Shown: positions 19,582-29,404, counted from the stretch's first letter. The stretch: DNA of 64,000 nt from Rheinheimera maricola (GCF_016918075.2 NZ_JAERPS020000005.1:1-64000); one strand, 5' to 3'. Numbers and translations: made by a program. Notes: generated by a model not told the origin, from the letters alone.

Positions 19582-19615
19582 GCAATTGTTAACAAAAAAA
19601 CTTGTTAACAATTGC
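19582..19615. promoter_or_regulatory. Paired palindromes over the arcA promoter
   Basis: A perfect 14-bp inverted repeat, GCAATTGTTAACAA and TTGTTAACAATTGC, with six bases between. Each arm contains the self-palindrome TTGTTAACAA, so there are two copies 16 bp apart. The second covers the -35 element of the arcA promoter. The GTTAA core resembles part of the ArcA-P recognition repeat, but the spacing differs from the usual 10-11 bp. Confidence 0.6.
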
Positions 19616-19630
19616 CGCTGTGGTTATAAT
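19602..19630 (+). promoter_or_regulatory. Sigma-70 promoter of arcA
   Basis: TTGTTA at 19602-19607 and a consensus TATAAT at 19625-19630 are separated by exactly 17 bases. The arcA start codon follows 84 bases after the -10 element, leaving an A+T-rich leader. Confidence 0.7.
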
Positions 19631-19714
19631 TGTTCATTATTTGACAAAACAACGTCATCTATAAAACGCAAATGCGATATAAATTTCACAAAATTCACTT
19701 AAGGTTTAACTCCA

Positions 19715-20422
19715 ATGCAAACACCCGTGATTCTGATTGTTGAAGACGAAGAAGTAACCCGTTTAAACTTAGTCAGCCTGTTTCAGGGAGAGGGCTATGA
19801 CGTTATTGAAGCAGTAAACGGCGAGGAGATGAACCAGAAACTAACAGATAATAAAGTCAATCTGGTCGTCATGGATATTAACCTGCCGGGTAAAAATGGT
19901 TTAATTTTAGCGCGGGAATTACGCCAGCGAGAAAACATTGGCCTTATCTTTTTAACCGGCCGCGACAGCGAAGTAGATCGTATTCTGGGCTTGGAAATTG
20001 GTGCAGACGATTACCTTACCAAGCCGTTTAACCCGCGTGAATTAACTATTCGTGCTCGTAACTTGTTAACACGCACAGTGGCGCAACCTGTAGTTGAAGA
20101 GCACAAAAGCATAGTCAAATTTAACGGCTGGACGCTAGATGAAAACAGTCGTAATCTGACTTCGCCTAAAGGCATGGCGCGCCGTTTACCAAAAGGTGAA
20201 TATCGTGCATTGCGTTTAATGCTGGATACACCGGGCAAAATTTTTACCCGTGAACAATTAATCCGTCATATGACAGGCCGTGATTTACGTCCAAATGACC
20301 GTACAGTTGATGTCACTATTCGGCGTATTCGTAAACACTTTGAGTCAGATATCGACAGCCCTGAGTTAATTAGCACTATTCACGGTGAAGGTTACCGCTT
20401 TGTCGGCAAGCTAGAAAAGTAA
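19715..20422 (+). CDS. arcA: Aerobic respiration response regulator
   Basis: 235 residues, very like E. coli ArcA: MQTP-ILIVEDE at the start, Asp54 in [12 protein letters not shown] as phosphoacceptor, [20 protein letters not shown] around the switch Thr, and an OmpR-type winged helix (about 135-232) ending [13 protein letters not shown] and [10 protein letters not shown]. Phosphorylated ArcA represses aerobic and activates anaerobic genes according to quinone redox state. Its sensor arcB is the next gene, on the opposite strand, only four bases away. The palindromes on its promoter suggest regulation at the -35 element, possibly by itself. Confidence 0.96.
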   Translation: MQTPVILIVEDEEVTRLNLVSLFQGEGYDVIEAVNGEEMNQKLTDNKVNLVVMDINLPGKNGLILARELRQRENIGLIFLTGRDSEVDRILGLEIGADDYLTKPFNPRELTIRARNLLTRTVAQPVVEEHKSIVKFNGWTLDENSRNLTSPKGMARRLPKGEYRALRLMLDTPGKIFTREQLIRHMTGRDLRPNDRTVDVTIRRIRKHFESDIDSPELISTIHGEGYRFVGKLEK

Positions 20423-20426
20423 CATT

Positions 20427-22715
20427 TTAAGCTTGTTCAATAAAGTCAGTCAGAGCAGCCAGGTGCTGCTCTGTTTTTAGGTGGAAATCTACCAATTGCG
20501 TTTCCAAACCTTGCCCACTTAACGGCTCCTGTTCCAATCGTTTTGCTTGCTGCTGCACCCACAATAATCCCACTGAAGCTGCAGCCCCTTTTAGTTTATG
20601 TGCGGCTTCTTGAAACTCTTTCTGCTGGCGTTGCACGGCAGTTTCCATCATTCGGTTGATATAACCTGGCAGCAATTGCGCAAATAGCTGTGCGCTACGC
20701 TTCATCGCGTCTTTGCCCAAAGAATGAATATAGTCATTAAGTGTGGCAGTATCCAACATAAGCTGCGCGTTGCTTTGCGGTTCTGGTTTTGGCTGCAGCA
20801 GGCGCACTGCGCTGGGTGAAAATAAGCGCGCCAGCGCCAAATCCAGTTTTGCGGTATTGATTGGCTTAGCAAGCGCCCCCTCAATCTGCAGGCCTTCCAA
20901 TTGCTCTTCGGCTTTGCGTACATTCGCGCTTAACACTACTATTGGTAAACTGGACAAATGTGGTTCATTGCGGATATAGCGGGCAATTTGCTCGCCACTC
21001 ATGTCGGGCAATTGCATGTCTAGCAAAACTAAATCAATCTCATCTTCTGTTTCGAGTAAAGCTATAGCATCCTCGCCAGTGTCAGCGTGAATTACCGAAT
21101 GCCCGCGTTGCTCAAGTAGCCCAATGGCTATCTCGGCGTTGAGCGGTACATCTTCTATGAGTAATATGGTCAGCTCCGGGCAACTGATAGCTTGTTGTTC
21201 CTGTTGCGGCTGGTGTTTGGTCGGTAACAGCACGCAAAACTGACTACCCTCACCTACGGCGCTAGTAACACTAATACTGCCTTGCATTGCCTCAACCAAA
21301 GCACGCGATACTGATAAGCCGATACCAGAACCAATGATACTCAGGCGTCGACCATCATCCGACTTATAATACATATCAAATATACGTTCCTGCTCTCGCT
21401 CAGCTATACCTATGCCAGTATCTTGGATTACAAAACGTAATTGCTGACCGGCAGTATTTAGCTCGCAGTTTAGGCTTATACTACCCGTACTAGTAAACTT
21501 AACCGCATTATTTAATAGGTTCCACAGCACTTGCCGTAACCTTGTCGGATCGAGTTGAAGATATCCGTCTAGCTCGCCACTACAGCTGAGCACAAACTTT
21601 AAGCCTTTTTGCTGGCATAGCAATTCGGCAAAATTGGCAATATCACTAATAAACTGTTTAATACCGATACTTTGATAAACGATATCTAAATCCCGCCGAT
21701 CGATCTTATCCAAATCAATGATGTCATTAAAAATATTACCTAGTGTTTCAGCACTGCTAAAAATGGTATTCGCCCAACCATTTTGCTGCTTTGTTAGCTT
21801 ACTTTCCAATAAGCGCCGGCTTAAGCCTACGATGCCATTTAATGGCGTGCGTAACTCATGACTTAATGTTGCAATAAACTTGCCCTTATCCTGGTAGGCT
21901 TTTTCCAATGCCTGCTCAGCCAGTTTGCGGGAGGTAATATCGCGGCCAAAACCTAATAGACCGATATAGCGGTTATGTCGGTCGTAAAATGGCACTTTAC
22001 GCATCTCAAACCACAATATCTGGCCATCATCCCTGACAAATTCGACATCCAGCGTCAATTCAGATGGCTGCATATGTAATTCGTACTCTGTGAGGATCGC
22101 GGCCTGCGCACTGTCGTCTGTATAAATATCTGCCGGGTAGCGACCAATTAACTCGTCAGCCGATTTACCCATTATCACTTCAAACATTTTATTACAGCTG
22201 GCAAAACGCCCTGTCTCATCACGATAATAAAATAGATCAGGCGAGCTATCGACAATAGAGCGTATTAACAGGCTTTGTTCTTCTAGTTCTACCTGCGTTT
22301 TTTTTCGCTCTGCTATTTCTTTGCGCAGTTCATCGATGGCACGACGTTTTGCCTGAAAGGCTTTTTTGCGCTCTTCTATTTCAAAATTGAGCTGACGGAT
22401 ATTGTCCTGCATTCCTTCATTGAGCAAACGCTCCTGATGGGCAGAGTCAACCAGATATGACAGCGCCGCATCCAGATGCAGCACCAGATAAAATAGACAA
22501 CTAATCAGCACCGGACCTATGGTTAAAGCCAATAAAGTGGCGCCGCCCAGTAAGGAAAAATCGATCTGGTTGCGTAACACCAGTTCCAAACCCGAGCTCA
22601 CTATCACTCCGAAAACAAGTAACAACAGCTGACAAAACAATGCCAACTGTAACTTACCCCATTTACGGATCCAGCTCGCAAACGTTCTAACCTGCGGATG
22701 AACCGGGCCTTGCAT
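20427..22715 (-). CDS. arcB: Hybrid sensor kinase of the Arc system
   Basis: 762 residues, near the 778 of E. coli ArcB and with the same domain order. Two TM helices (about 22-48 and 56-80) have almost no periplasmic loop; then a coiled coil with the Arg/Glu-rich KRRAIDELRKEIAERKK stretch, a PAS domain (about 148-265), the H-box with His286, an ATPase domain (NNAVKFTS, DTGIGI, GSGIGLSVS), a receiver with Asp566 and an HPt domain with His706 in AAHKLKGAAA. It would run a His-Asp-His relay to ArcA Asp54. GAGG lies ten bases before the ATG. It converges on arcA with four bases between the stops and no clear terminator. Confidence 0.94.
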   Translation of the reverse strand: MQGPVHPQVRTFASWIRKWGKLQLALFCQLLLLVFGVIVSSGLELVLRNQIDFSLLGGATLLALTIGPVLISCLFYLVLHLDAALSYLVDSAHQERLLNEGMQDNIRQLNFEIEERKKAFQAKRRAIDELRKEIAERKKTQVELEEQSLLIRSIVDSSPDLFYYRDETGRFASCNKMFEVIMGKSADELIGRYPADIYTDDSAQAAILTEYELHMQPSELTLDVEFVRDDGQILWFEMRKVPFYDRHNRYIGLLGFGRDITSRKLAEQALEKAYQDKGKFIATLSHELRTPLNGIVGLSRRLLESKLTKQQNGWANTIFSSAETLGNIFNDIIDLDKIDRRDLDIVYQSIGIKQFISDIANFAELLCQQKGLKFVLSCSGELDGYLQLDPTRLRQVLWNLLNNAVKFTSTGSISLNCELNTAGQQLRFVIQDTGIGIAEREQERIFDMYYKSDDGRRLSIIGSGIGLSVSRALVEAMQGSISVTSAVGEGSQFCVLLPTKHQPQQEQQAISCPELTILLIEDVPLNAEIAIGLLEQRGHSVIHADTGEDAIALLETEDEIDLVLLDMQLPDMSGEQIARYIRNEPHLSSLPIVVLSANVRKAEEQLEGLQIEGALAKPINTAKLDLALARLFSPSAVRLLQPKPEPQSNAQLMLDTATLNDYIHSLGKDAMKRSAQLFAQLLPGYINRMMETAVQRQQKEFQEAAHKLKGAAASVGLLWVQQQAKRLEQEPLSGQGLETQLVDFHLKTEQHLAALTDFIEQA

Positions 22716-22752
22716 CAGGTTATTACCTCGTTTGTCGCTGTTTATTATACGC

Positions 22753-24597
22753 TTACTGCAACGGCTGAATATCGACCATCAAATTACGATACGAACAATA
22801 CTGGATCTCCCGGTCGGGCAAACGATATACACCTTGTCTGGCATAAGAGGAGTGATCTTTATATAACCGGATTTGATGGCCCTGCCCAACCTTAACCGCC
22901 TTACCATCTGCCTGTCTACTTTGCGTCAAACAGGCTAAATGGGCCAGTTGCTTATAATTGTCACGTTCAAACAGTTCTCCTGATGTTAGCATCGGTGCTT
23001 GCATATTATTCGGCGCAAATTTCCAGGCAGCAAAACGGGTTCTTAATACCCCGGCTTTTATTTCCATGCTGTCACCACGGGTTAGATAGTGAGTACTAAC
23101 TTGCTTTATTGCGCTAACACTGCCTTCACCTGAATTTTGTGCTTGTTGGCTGTCTACAACAAAAACGCCGGCAGCACCTAGCACTTCCATTTTCACTTCA
23201 GGTGCATTCTCTTCACTGCTAAAGCCAACTAATAAAGCAGTGGCTTCATCGACACCAAAACCGAAGCGGGTTTGAGTATCATTAAGTAGACGGATAAGAC
23301 GCCCCTGGCGACCACGCTCTGAAAAATGTGTATCTAGTACTCCCCAATTAAACAAGCCAAGTCCACCTTGGCTGGCAAAGGTTAAATGGTTTTCTGCCAG
23401 GCCATTGCTGCAGCTTTGATCTTTATCACAACCAGGCTGCGGCGCAGGTAAATCAAAAGCGCCAAACTGCATCGCATTGTAGCTGTCTCCATTGGTAATC
23501 ATTGGTGTTCGTCTACCAACAAAGCTACCGCCCGACATTACCGCGGTACCCGCACTGGTACCTGCAACTATAATTTGGCCAGATGCCAGCATCCGTTCAA
23601 TTTGTTTCAATTCCTCTGACGCAGCACCATCTTCCAAGCGCAGCGCTTGTAATGTTAAGCTTTGGTCACCACCGTTAAAGAAGATTGCGTCAGCGCGACG
23701 AATTTGCTCAAGCGCACCTTCTGTTCCCTGTTGGCAAAATCGTTGTAATTGCTGCATTAAATCAGGATAAACACGGCTACGCTGGTAAGCACCGTGGGTT
23801 TGAGCCAAATATTGCGGCAAATTATCGCAAGAAGCTTTACCATCAATTTTTTTCTGCTGGGCGTGCTGATATGCAGCATTCAACGGCAGCCAATTTACCT
23901 CCGCCCCCGCTTCTGAAAAAAGGTTAGTGTAAAAGTCAACCGCAGCGAAGGGATCTCGGCCTGACGCCGTGACCACTAAAATCCGTGGTTTGCGCTGCGA
24001 ACCCGCCACTTGAGCAGCCAATTCCACCACTTTACGGTACACTTCAATTGAGAATGCATCTTTAGACTTGGTTAAATCTGCATACTCTTTAAGCCTGGCG
24101 TTTGGTGATTTATTCGCCTTATCTGCGGTTACCATTACCTGCAGCTGGTCAAACACAAAGTTCAGCTCTCTCTCAGTCAAAGCAGCATAGTTAACCCGGC
24201 CCGATACCCAAATACCGTCCATTTCAATTTCAGCAGCGCGCCATAATCGGGTAAGTTCACGTTCGGTAATACGTTCACTGGCTACCCTGCTACGAATAAA
24301 TTCAAGCAGTGCCAGCGTTTGCTGCTGCTCAATAACGCGCTCAGCCCCCCAGAACTCGACGCTGCCAACATTGGCAAGATGATTGGTGGAGAGCTCAAAT
24401 AATTCTGCTGCTTTGGCTCTATCAGAAAACACTCCCGGCTCAATACAATGTTGTGGTGTCATAGAGCCGCAGGTTTTCAAGCCGCCACCAACTAGCACCA
24501 TTGAGTAATCCGGATAGGTTACCCCATCGGCCACGCTCGCAGCCTGAGCTGAGCATGCCAGCAACGTGATTGACAGATATAATCGAAGTGATCTCAT
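22753..24597 (-). CDS. Exported cyanophycinase-like S51 peptidase
   Basis: 614 residues, much longer than common cyanophycinases. A signal sequence ends ITLLACSAQA; it may be cut after SAQA or at Cys15 as a lipoprotein. The S51 core is in the middle: RILVVTASGRDPF, IFFNGGDQSLTLQALR and the nucleophile Ser348 in AGTSAGTAVMSGG, then GFGVDEATALLV. The C-terminal 130 residues are an extra domain. Cyanophycinases release beta-Asp-Arg dipeptides from cyanophycin. It is divergent from a TonB receptor, transporter and isoaspartyl dipeptidase operon, which fits that role. The ATG at 24597 after AGAGA is chosen over a longer start. The substrate is inferred. Confidence 0.85.
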   Translation of the reverse strand: MRSLRLYLSITLLACSAQAASVADGVTYPDYSMVLVGGGLKTCGSMTPQHCIEPGVFSDRAKAAELFELSTNHLANVGSVEFWGAERVIEQQQTLALLEFIRSRVASERITERELTRLWRAAEIEMDGIWVSGRVNYAALTERELNFVFDQLQVMVTADKANKSPNARLKEYADLTKSKDAFSIEVYRKVVELAAQVAGSQRKPRILVVTASGRDPFAAVDFYTNLFSEAGAEVNWLPLNAAYQHAQQKKIDGKASCDNLPQYLAQTHGAYQRSRVYPDLMQQLQRFCQQGTEGALEQIRRADAIFFNGGDQSLTLQALRLEDGAASEELKQIERMLASGQIIVAGTSAGTAVMSGGSFVGRRTPMITNGDSYNAMQFGAFDLPAPQPGCDKDQSCSNGLAENHLTFASQGGLGLFNWGVLDTHFSERGRQGRLIRLLNDTQTRFGFGVDEATALLVGFSSEENAPEVKMEVLGAAGVFVVDSQQAQNSGEGSVSAIKQVSTHYLTRGDSMEIKAGVLRTRFAAWKFAPNNMQAPMLTSGELFERDNYKQLAHLACLTQSRQADGKAVKVGQGHQIRLYKDHSSYARQGVYRLPDREIQYCSYRNLMVDIQPLQ

Positions 24598-24956
24598 TAT
24601 TCTCTTTCTTTTTGTTAGACCCAGATGGTTAAAACTATCGGCATAACAGATAGCGGTGATAAATTTGCGATGCCATAGATTATCCTGTATTGACTTCTTT
24701 GCCAATTAGCAGTAATTGTATTAGACAAACTTTATTCTCTTGTAGTAGCGGTATGTTGAAAAAAGCCTTTGCTCTTAATTCATATTTCTACTCGTCTTAC
24801 TACCTGTCGGAGTGGTTTAACGAGTAGACACACGTCAGGCACTAAACCGTGCCTGGCAGGGGTCTATTCCTGCACCACAGCAACTAACATAATAAATTTC
24901 AAGCACACCAATTCGGACTATACCGAAAGCTGTGCCATGTTAAGACAGGTATATCT
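24598..24956. promoter_or_regulatory. Divergent regulatory region with structured leader
   Basis: 359 bases between the cyanophycinase-like gene and the receptor gene. It holds three inverted repeats reading toward the receptor: CTACTCGT/ACGAGTAG (24788-24795 with 24820-24827), GTCAGGCAC/GTGCCTGGC (24834-24857, one G-T pair) and GCACA..TTCGG/CCGAA..TGTGC (24903-24935). The last ends 21 bases before the receptor start. They could form a regulatory RNA leader or operators; no match to a known riboswitch is apparent to me. Confidence 0.45.
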
Positions 24957-27866
24957 ATGCATAAATTATCGCCTTTAGCGCTGGCTGTTGCCGGCGGCTT
25001 CTTTGTTTCCCCTATTATTTTTGCCGCTGAAGAAACTGCCAAAGAAGAGCAAAAAATTGAGAAAATTCAGGTCACGGGTTCGCGTATAAAAGGCGTCGAC
25101 CTGGAGGGCACCCAACCATTAGTGGTGATCTCGGCCGATGACATCAAAAACTCAGGCGCCAGCACCATTTACGATTTATTGAAAGATGTTGCCCAATTAC
25201 GCGGCGGCTCAGGTACTTTTTCTACATCTGAAAGCGGTGCTACTTCCAACTCAACACCAGCAGGACAAGCTGCAGCATCGCTGCGCGGCTTAGGCCCAGC
25301 CGCAACCTTAACGTTGATTAACGGCCGTCGAGTCGCAGCCAGCTCGTTTGCCGCCGGCACACAAAACTTTGTTGATATTAACAGTATTCCGTTAGCTGCT
25401 ATAGAACGGGTTGAAGTGCTGGCCACCGGGGCTTCTGCCATTTATGGTGCCGACGCTGTGGCTGGTGTAATCAACTATATTCTGAAAAAAGACTATCAGG
25501 GCGCAGAAGTAAATGCGTCTTACGGCAACAGCACCGCCTCATCTGACGAAGGTAAATACAACCTAAATCTGGTGTTTGGTACTGCAGTGGCCGGCGGCAA
25601 CTTAACCGTTTTTGCCGATCACTTTGACCGCAAAGGCTTTATGGCAAAAGACCGCGATGCCACGCGTAACCCGCTGTTGCAAAGCTCGTATTCCTACCTG
25701 CCAAAAACCGCACCGAATATTTATTACTTTTCAGCCGTTGACGGCAATGAGCTGGCCACGCCTGGCTGCCCCACGGCATTAGTTACCACAGAACTTGGCG
25801 AACAAATCTGTGCTTACTATCCGAACGAAGATGATCAGTTGAGTACGCCGTTTGAAAGCTCTTCAGCAGGTTTTATTTTCGATACTGAACTGGGTAATGT
25901 GCGCTGGACCAGTGATTTTTTTTACGGCCAGACCAAATCCACCTCGCAATCTTCGCCGGCGCCCATCAATCAGGTGAACGATAGCGAAGGACCTTTTGCC
26001 GACGAAACCGTATTGGACATCTTCCCGGAAAATGTGCGCAACGACATCCTCGATCAAATTTACATCGACCCGTTCAATACCGTTGCTGGCCGCCGGTTGT
26101 ATGGTTTCCAGTTTGATGCTCGGTTTGCTACACCGCGCACCGTAGAAATAGATAATACGTCGCTGCGCCTGGTAACAGGTTTGGCTGGTGATGTCGGCGA
26201 TTGGAGCTGGGAAACTGCACTCACCCTGTCGCAGTCTGAATCAGAGCAAACCGCTATTGCAGGGGTGTATAACCGTTACAAATATCATGCGGCGCTGGCT
26301 GGCGAGTTATGTAATGACGGCAGTATTGCCAACTATAATGCCGACAGCGACACGTTATCATGCTCAGGTGCTATTTATAATCCTTTCCTTACAGGCAATG
26401 CCGCCAACGATGCACTGCTGGCCTTGGCGCAAGAAATGCCAACTCGTGATGGTAAAAGTACCGTGTATGGCTGGGATGCCCGTATCAGCGGCGACTTAGG
26501 TGAGTTTAACGGTAATATTATCGGCTCTGCTTTTGGTGTAGAACTACGCAGAGAAAAAATCACTGATACCCCCTCTAGTAACTCACAAGCCAATGCAGCC
26601 AACGGCTATCTGGTTGATGTTTTTGGTTTTGGCTCTAGCTTGTCTGCCGCCGACCGTAGTCAGTGGGCCGCCTTTGCTGAGTTTTATATTCCATTAACCG
26701 AAACGCTGGATTTACAACTTGCTGGCCGTTACGACAACTATGATGACTTCGGCAGCACCTTTAACCCTAAAGTTGCGCTAAGCTGGCGTCCGGTGGAAGA
26801 ATTGGTAGTGCGTGCTTCATGGGCCACCTCGTTCCGCGCTCCATCGTTAACTCAAGCGGGGGTAAAACTACGTACTACCACAGCTAGCTTTGACTGCGGC
26901 GCTAACCAGGCAGTGGCAGATCTATACTGCGAAGGTGATGGCACTGAGCGCAGCAACAACGTTCTAGAATTGGGTAACCCTTTGCTTCAGGCCGAAGAAT
27001 CAGCCTCAGTCAGTTTCGGTTTTGGCTGGAGCCCAACGCAGGACACTACGTTAACAGTCGATTATTGGCAGTTTAAACATGACCGCCTGGTCGATACCGA
27101 TATGACTGCGGTGCTAAATGCGGCTATTACTGACGCCTCATTGCGACACTGCGGTTTAGTGCCTGAGGGTGGCCAGGGTATTTCTTACAACCCTGACTTA
27201 TGCGACGTAACTGACGCTGCCGGCAATACTATTGAAGACGATGGCGCTAACCTGAGCGAAATATTGGGCGCCTGGATAGATTATGCCGAGCCGCGTTTCA
27301 ATGAGCTGCCGCTGTTTCGCGACCACGTGTTGTTGCTACAAAACACCGGAGAGCAAAATGTCAGCGGTGTTGATATCGCTTTTGATCAGCGCTTTGATAT
27401 TGCCGGCGGCACGATGAAGCTAAGTTTTGATGCCACCCATTACTTATCATTCGAACGCAATCGTCCGGGGTCAGACTTTATTGAAGAACTGGTTGGCACC
27501 TGGCGTTACCCGGAAAACATTGCCAGCCTTGGGCTTTCCTGGTCAGGTGATGCGTTTTTCAGCAGTGTTACTGTCAACTATACATCGTCATATGCCGATG
27601 ATATTAGCGGTATGCGCGGGCGCGAACTGGATGAATTAGATGCGCTTGGCGTGCTTGATGCCGATGGCGAACGCGATGTGTCTGCCTGGACTACCGTACG
27701 GGCAAATATTGGTTACGACTTTAGTAACGCCAGCATTAGCCTGAGTGTGGATAATCTGTTCGATCGGGATCCACCAAAAGCTTACGGCTCAAGCCGCGGT
27801 TTTGACTCCATCAATCACGATGCTCTGGGACGCAATTACCGGTTATTATTTAGCTACCGTTTCTAA
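24957..27866 (+). CDS. TonB-dependent receptor of the cyanophycin/isoaspartyl locus
   Basis: 969 residues. Signal peptide (MHKLSPLALAVAGGFFVSPIIFA), a TonB-box-like segment near KIEKIQVTGSRI, a plug domain (about 45-175: GSRIKGVDLEGTQPLVV, INGRRVAAS, IERVEVLATGASAIYGADAVAGVINYI) and a 22-strand type barrel ending in YRF. Unlike the receptor at 6060 it has no carboxypeptidase-like domain. Such receptors in Alteromonadales often import peptides or oligosaccharides. Its place beside a cyanophycinase-like enzyme, a transporter and an isoaspartyl dipeptidase suggests beta-aspartyl peptides as cargo; inference. AGG lies eight bases before the ATG. Confidence 0.9.
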   Translation: MHKLSPLALAVAGGFFVSPIIFAAEETAKEEQKIEKIQVTGSRIKGVDLEGTQPLVVISADDIKNSGASTIYDLLKDVAQLRGGSGTFSTSESGATSNSTPAGQAAASLRGLGPAATLTLINGRRVAASSFAAGTQNFVDINSIPLAAIERVEVLATGASAIYGADAVAGVINYILKKDYQGAEVNASYGNSTASSDEGKYNLNLVFGTAVAGGNLTVFADHFDRKGFMAKDRDATRNPLLQSSYSYLPKTAPNIYYFSAVDGNELATPGCPTALVTTELGEQICAYYPNEDDQLSTPFESSSAGFIFDTELGNVRWTSDFFYGQTKSTSQSSPAPINQVNDSEGPFADETVLDIFPENVRNDILDQIYIDPFNTVAGRRLYGFQFDARFATPRTVEIDNTSLRLVTGLAGDVGDWSWETALTLSQSESEQTAIAGVYNRYKYHAALAGELCNDGSIANYNADSDTLSCSGAIYNPFLTGNAANDALLALAQEMPTRDGKSTVYGWDARISGDLGEFNGNIIGSAFGVELRREKITDTPSSNSQANAANGYLVDVFGFGSSLSAADRSQWAAFAEFYIPLTETLDLQLAGRYDNYDDFGSTFNPKVALSWRPVEELVVRASWATSFRAPSLTQAGVKLRTTTASFDCGANQAVADLYCEGDGTERSNNVLELGNPLLQAEESASVSFGFGWSPTQDTTLTVDYWQFKHDRLVDTDMTAVLNAAITDASLRHCGLVPEGGQGISYNPDLCDVTDAAGNTIEDDGANLSEILGAWIDYAEPRFNELPLFRDHVLLLQNTGEQNVSGVDIAFDQRFDIAGGTMKLSFDATHYLSFERNRPGSDFIEELVGTWRYPENIASLGLSWSGDAFFSSVTVNYTSSYADDISGMRGRELDELDALGVLDADGERDVSAWTTVRANIGYDFSNASISLSVDNLFDRDPPKAYGSSRGFDSINHDALGRNYRLLFSYRF

Positions 27867-27872
27867 TCTGGC

Positions 27873-27890
27873 GGGGGAGCTTGCTCCCCC
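27873..27890 (+). terminator. Intra-operon hairpin, probable partial terminator
   Basis: GGGGGAG-CTTG-CTCCCCC begins seven bases after the receptor stop, followed by a T-rich stretch (CTTCTTGAGCTTTTTC). Lying before the transporter gene, it could reduce transcription of the downstream genes so that the receptor is made in excess. Confidence 0.55.
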
Positions 27891-27919
27891 CTTCTTGAGC
27901 TTTTTCACAGGTAACTTTT

Positions 27920-29404
27920 ATGTCTACCGTAACAAAAAAACCGGTATCGATGCCTGACGCCTTTGTCATCCTATTCTTTGTCATGATATTGGCCGCTATT
28001 GCATCACATCTGGTACCCGCGGGCTCTTTTACCCTTACCGAGCCGGCTCCGGTCACAGAAGGCGCAGCCAAACTGAAGGGCAAAATTGACCCAGACAGTT
28101 TCAGCTTCGCCAGCGACCACCAACAAGGCGTGCCACTGTTTGCTGAAGGCGGCGGCATTGGCTTTTTTAACTATGCTTTTGAAGGTTTAGTTTCTGGTAA
28201 TAAATGGGGCTCGGCGATAGGCGTTGTGGCTTTTATTCTGCTTACCGGCGGTGCCTTTGGCATTATCATGAAAACCGGCGCCATTCATAACGGCATCCTG
28301 GCGTTAATTGCTAAAACGCAAAGCATGCAGTTTTTGTTTATTCCGCTGATGTTTGGTTTGTTTTCTTTAGGCGGCGCCGTATTTGGTATGGGCGAAGAGG
28401 CTATCGCCTTTTGTATTGTGCTGCTGCCACTAATGCTGGCGCTGGGCTACGACGCCATCACCACGGTACTGGTTACTTACGTTGCCACGCAAATTGGCTT
28501 TGCTACCTCCTGGATGAACCCGTTTAACGTTGCAATTGCTCAAGGTATTGCCGAAATTCCGCTATTATCCGGCAGTAATTTACGCATAGCTATGTGGCTG
28601 GTATTTACTCTGTTTGGCATTATTTTTACCATGCGATATGCCGCGAAAGTAAAAGCTACACCTGAATTGTCGTTAAGTTTTACTACTGACCAAAAACTGC
28701 GCGCGCAACAAAGTGCCGATGCTAAAAACGATTACAGCCGACTGGACTCGGTGATCCTATTGGCCTTTTTTGCCGGCCTGATTTGGATTATCTGGGGTGT
28801 GACTGTACGCCAGTATTATATTCCGGAAATTGCCAGCCAGTTTTTTACCATTGGTATTGTGATTGCCGTAATTGCGGTACTGGGTAAACGCCTAAGTATG
28901 AACGACGCTGCCGATGGCTTTAAACATGGTGCGGCCGAGTTATTGCCGGCAGCACTTATCGTCGGCATGGCAAAAGGCATAGTGTTATTGCTCGGCGGAG
29001 ACAGCCCTGAATCGCCATCGGTACTTAACACCCTGCTCTACTACAGTGGCCAGCTACTGGGCGATTTACCCGCCTTTTTATCTGCCTGGCTAATGCTGAT
29101 TATCCAGTCGGTGATTAACTTCTTTGTCGCCTCCGGATCCGGTCAGGCCGCGCTGACTATGCCACTTATTGCACCACTGGCCGATTTAGTCGGACTTTCG
29201 CGCCAGATTGCGGTATTGGCTTTCCAGCTGGGCGATGGCTTAACCAACTGCATTATTCCTACTTCTGCCGCCTTAATCGGCTGTTTGGGTGTGGTACGGG
29301 TCGACTGGACTGTCTGGTTTCGCTTTGTTTGGAAATTACAACTATGGCTGTTCGCTCTAGCCAGCGCCTTTATGTTTCTGGCCGTGGCCATAGGATATCA
29401 ATAG
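27920..29404 (+). CDS. YfcC-family amino acid/peptide transporter
   Basis: 494 residues with about 12 membrane segments, of the YfcC/DcuC-like family. FGMGEEAIAF, TQIGFATSWMNPFNVAIAQGIA and the late SGSGQAALTMPLIAPLADLVG and QLGDGLTNCIIPTS motifs form the two re-entrant halves of ion-transporter-superfamily carriers. Members move basic amino acids, dicarboxylates or peptides; here beta-aspartyl dipeptides, arginine or aspartate are reasonable guesses. AGGTAA precedes the ATG. It lies 53 bases after the receptor and 30 bases before the iadA-like gene, so it is in the same operon. Confidence 0.87.
   Translation: MSTVTKKPVSMPDAFVILFFVMILAAIASHLVPAGSFTLTEPAPVTEGAAKLKGKIDPDSFSFASDHQQGVPLFAEGGGIGFFNYAFEGLVSGNKWGSAIGVVAFILLTGGAFGIIMKTGAIHNGILALIAKTQSMQFLFIPLMFGLFSLGGAVFGMGEEAIAFCIVLLPLMLALGYDAITTVLVTYVATQIGFATSWMNPFNVAIAQGIAEIPLLSGSNLRIAMWLVFTLFGIIFTMRYAAKVKATPELSLSFTTDQKLRAQQSADAKNDYSRLDSVILLAFFAGLIWIIWGVTVRQYYIPEIASQFFTIGIVIAVIAVLGKRLSMNDAADGFKHGAAELLPAALIVGMAKGIVLLLGGDSPESPSVLNTLLYYSGQLLGDLPAFLSAWLMLIIQSVINFFVASGSGQAALTMPLIAPLADLVGLSRQIAVLAFQLGDGLTNCIIPTSAALIGCLGVVRVDWTVWFRFVWKLQLWLFALASAFMFLAVAIGYQ

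Noticed and set aside
20423-20426. Shared terminator between arcA and arcB
   Set aside because: Only four bases lie between the stops and no hairpin with a T run is visible nearby.
24598-24705. Longer start for the cyanophycinase-like protein
   Set aside because: It would put 36 polar residues before the signal peptide.
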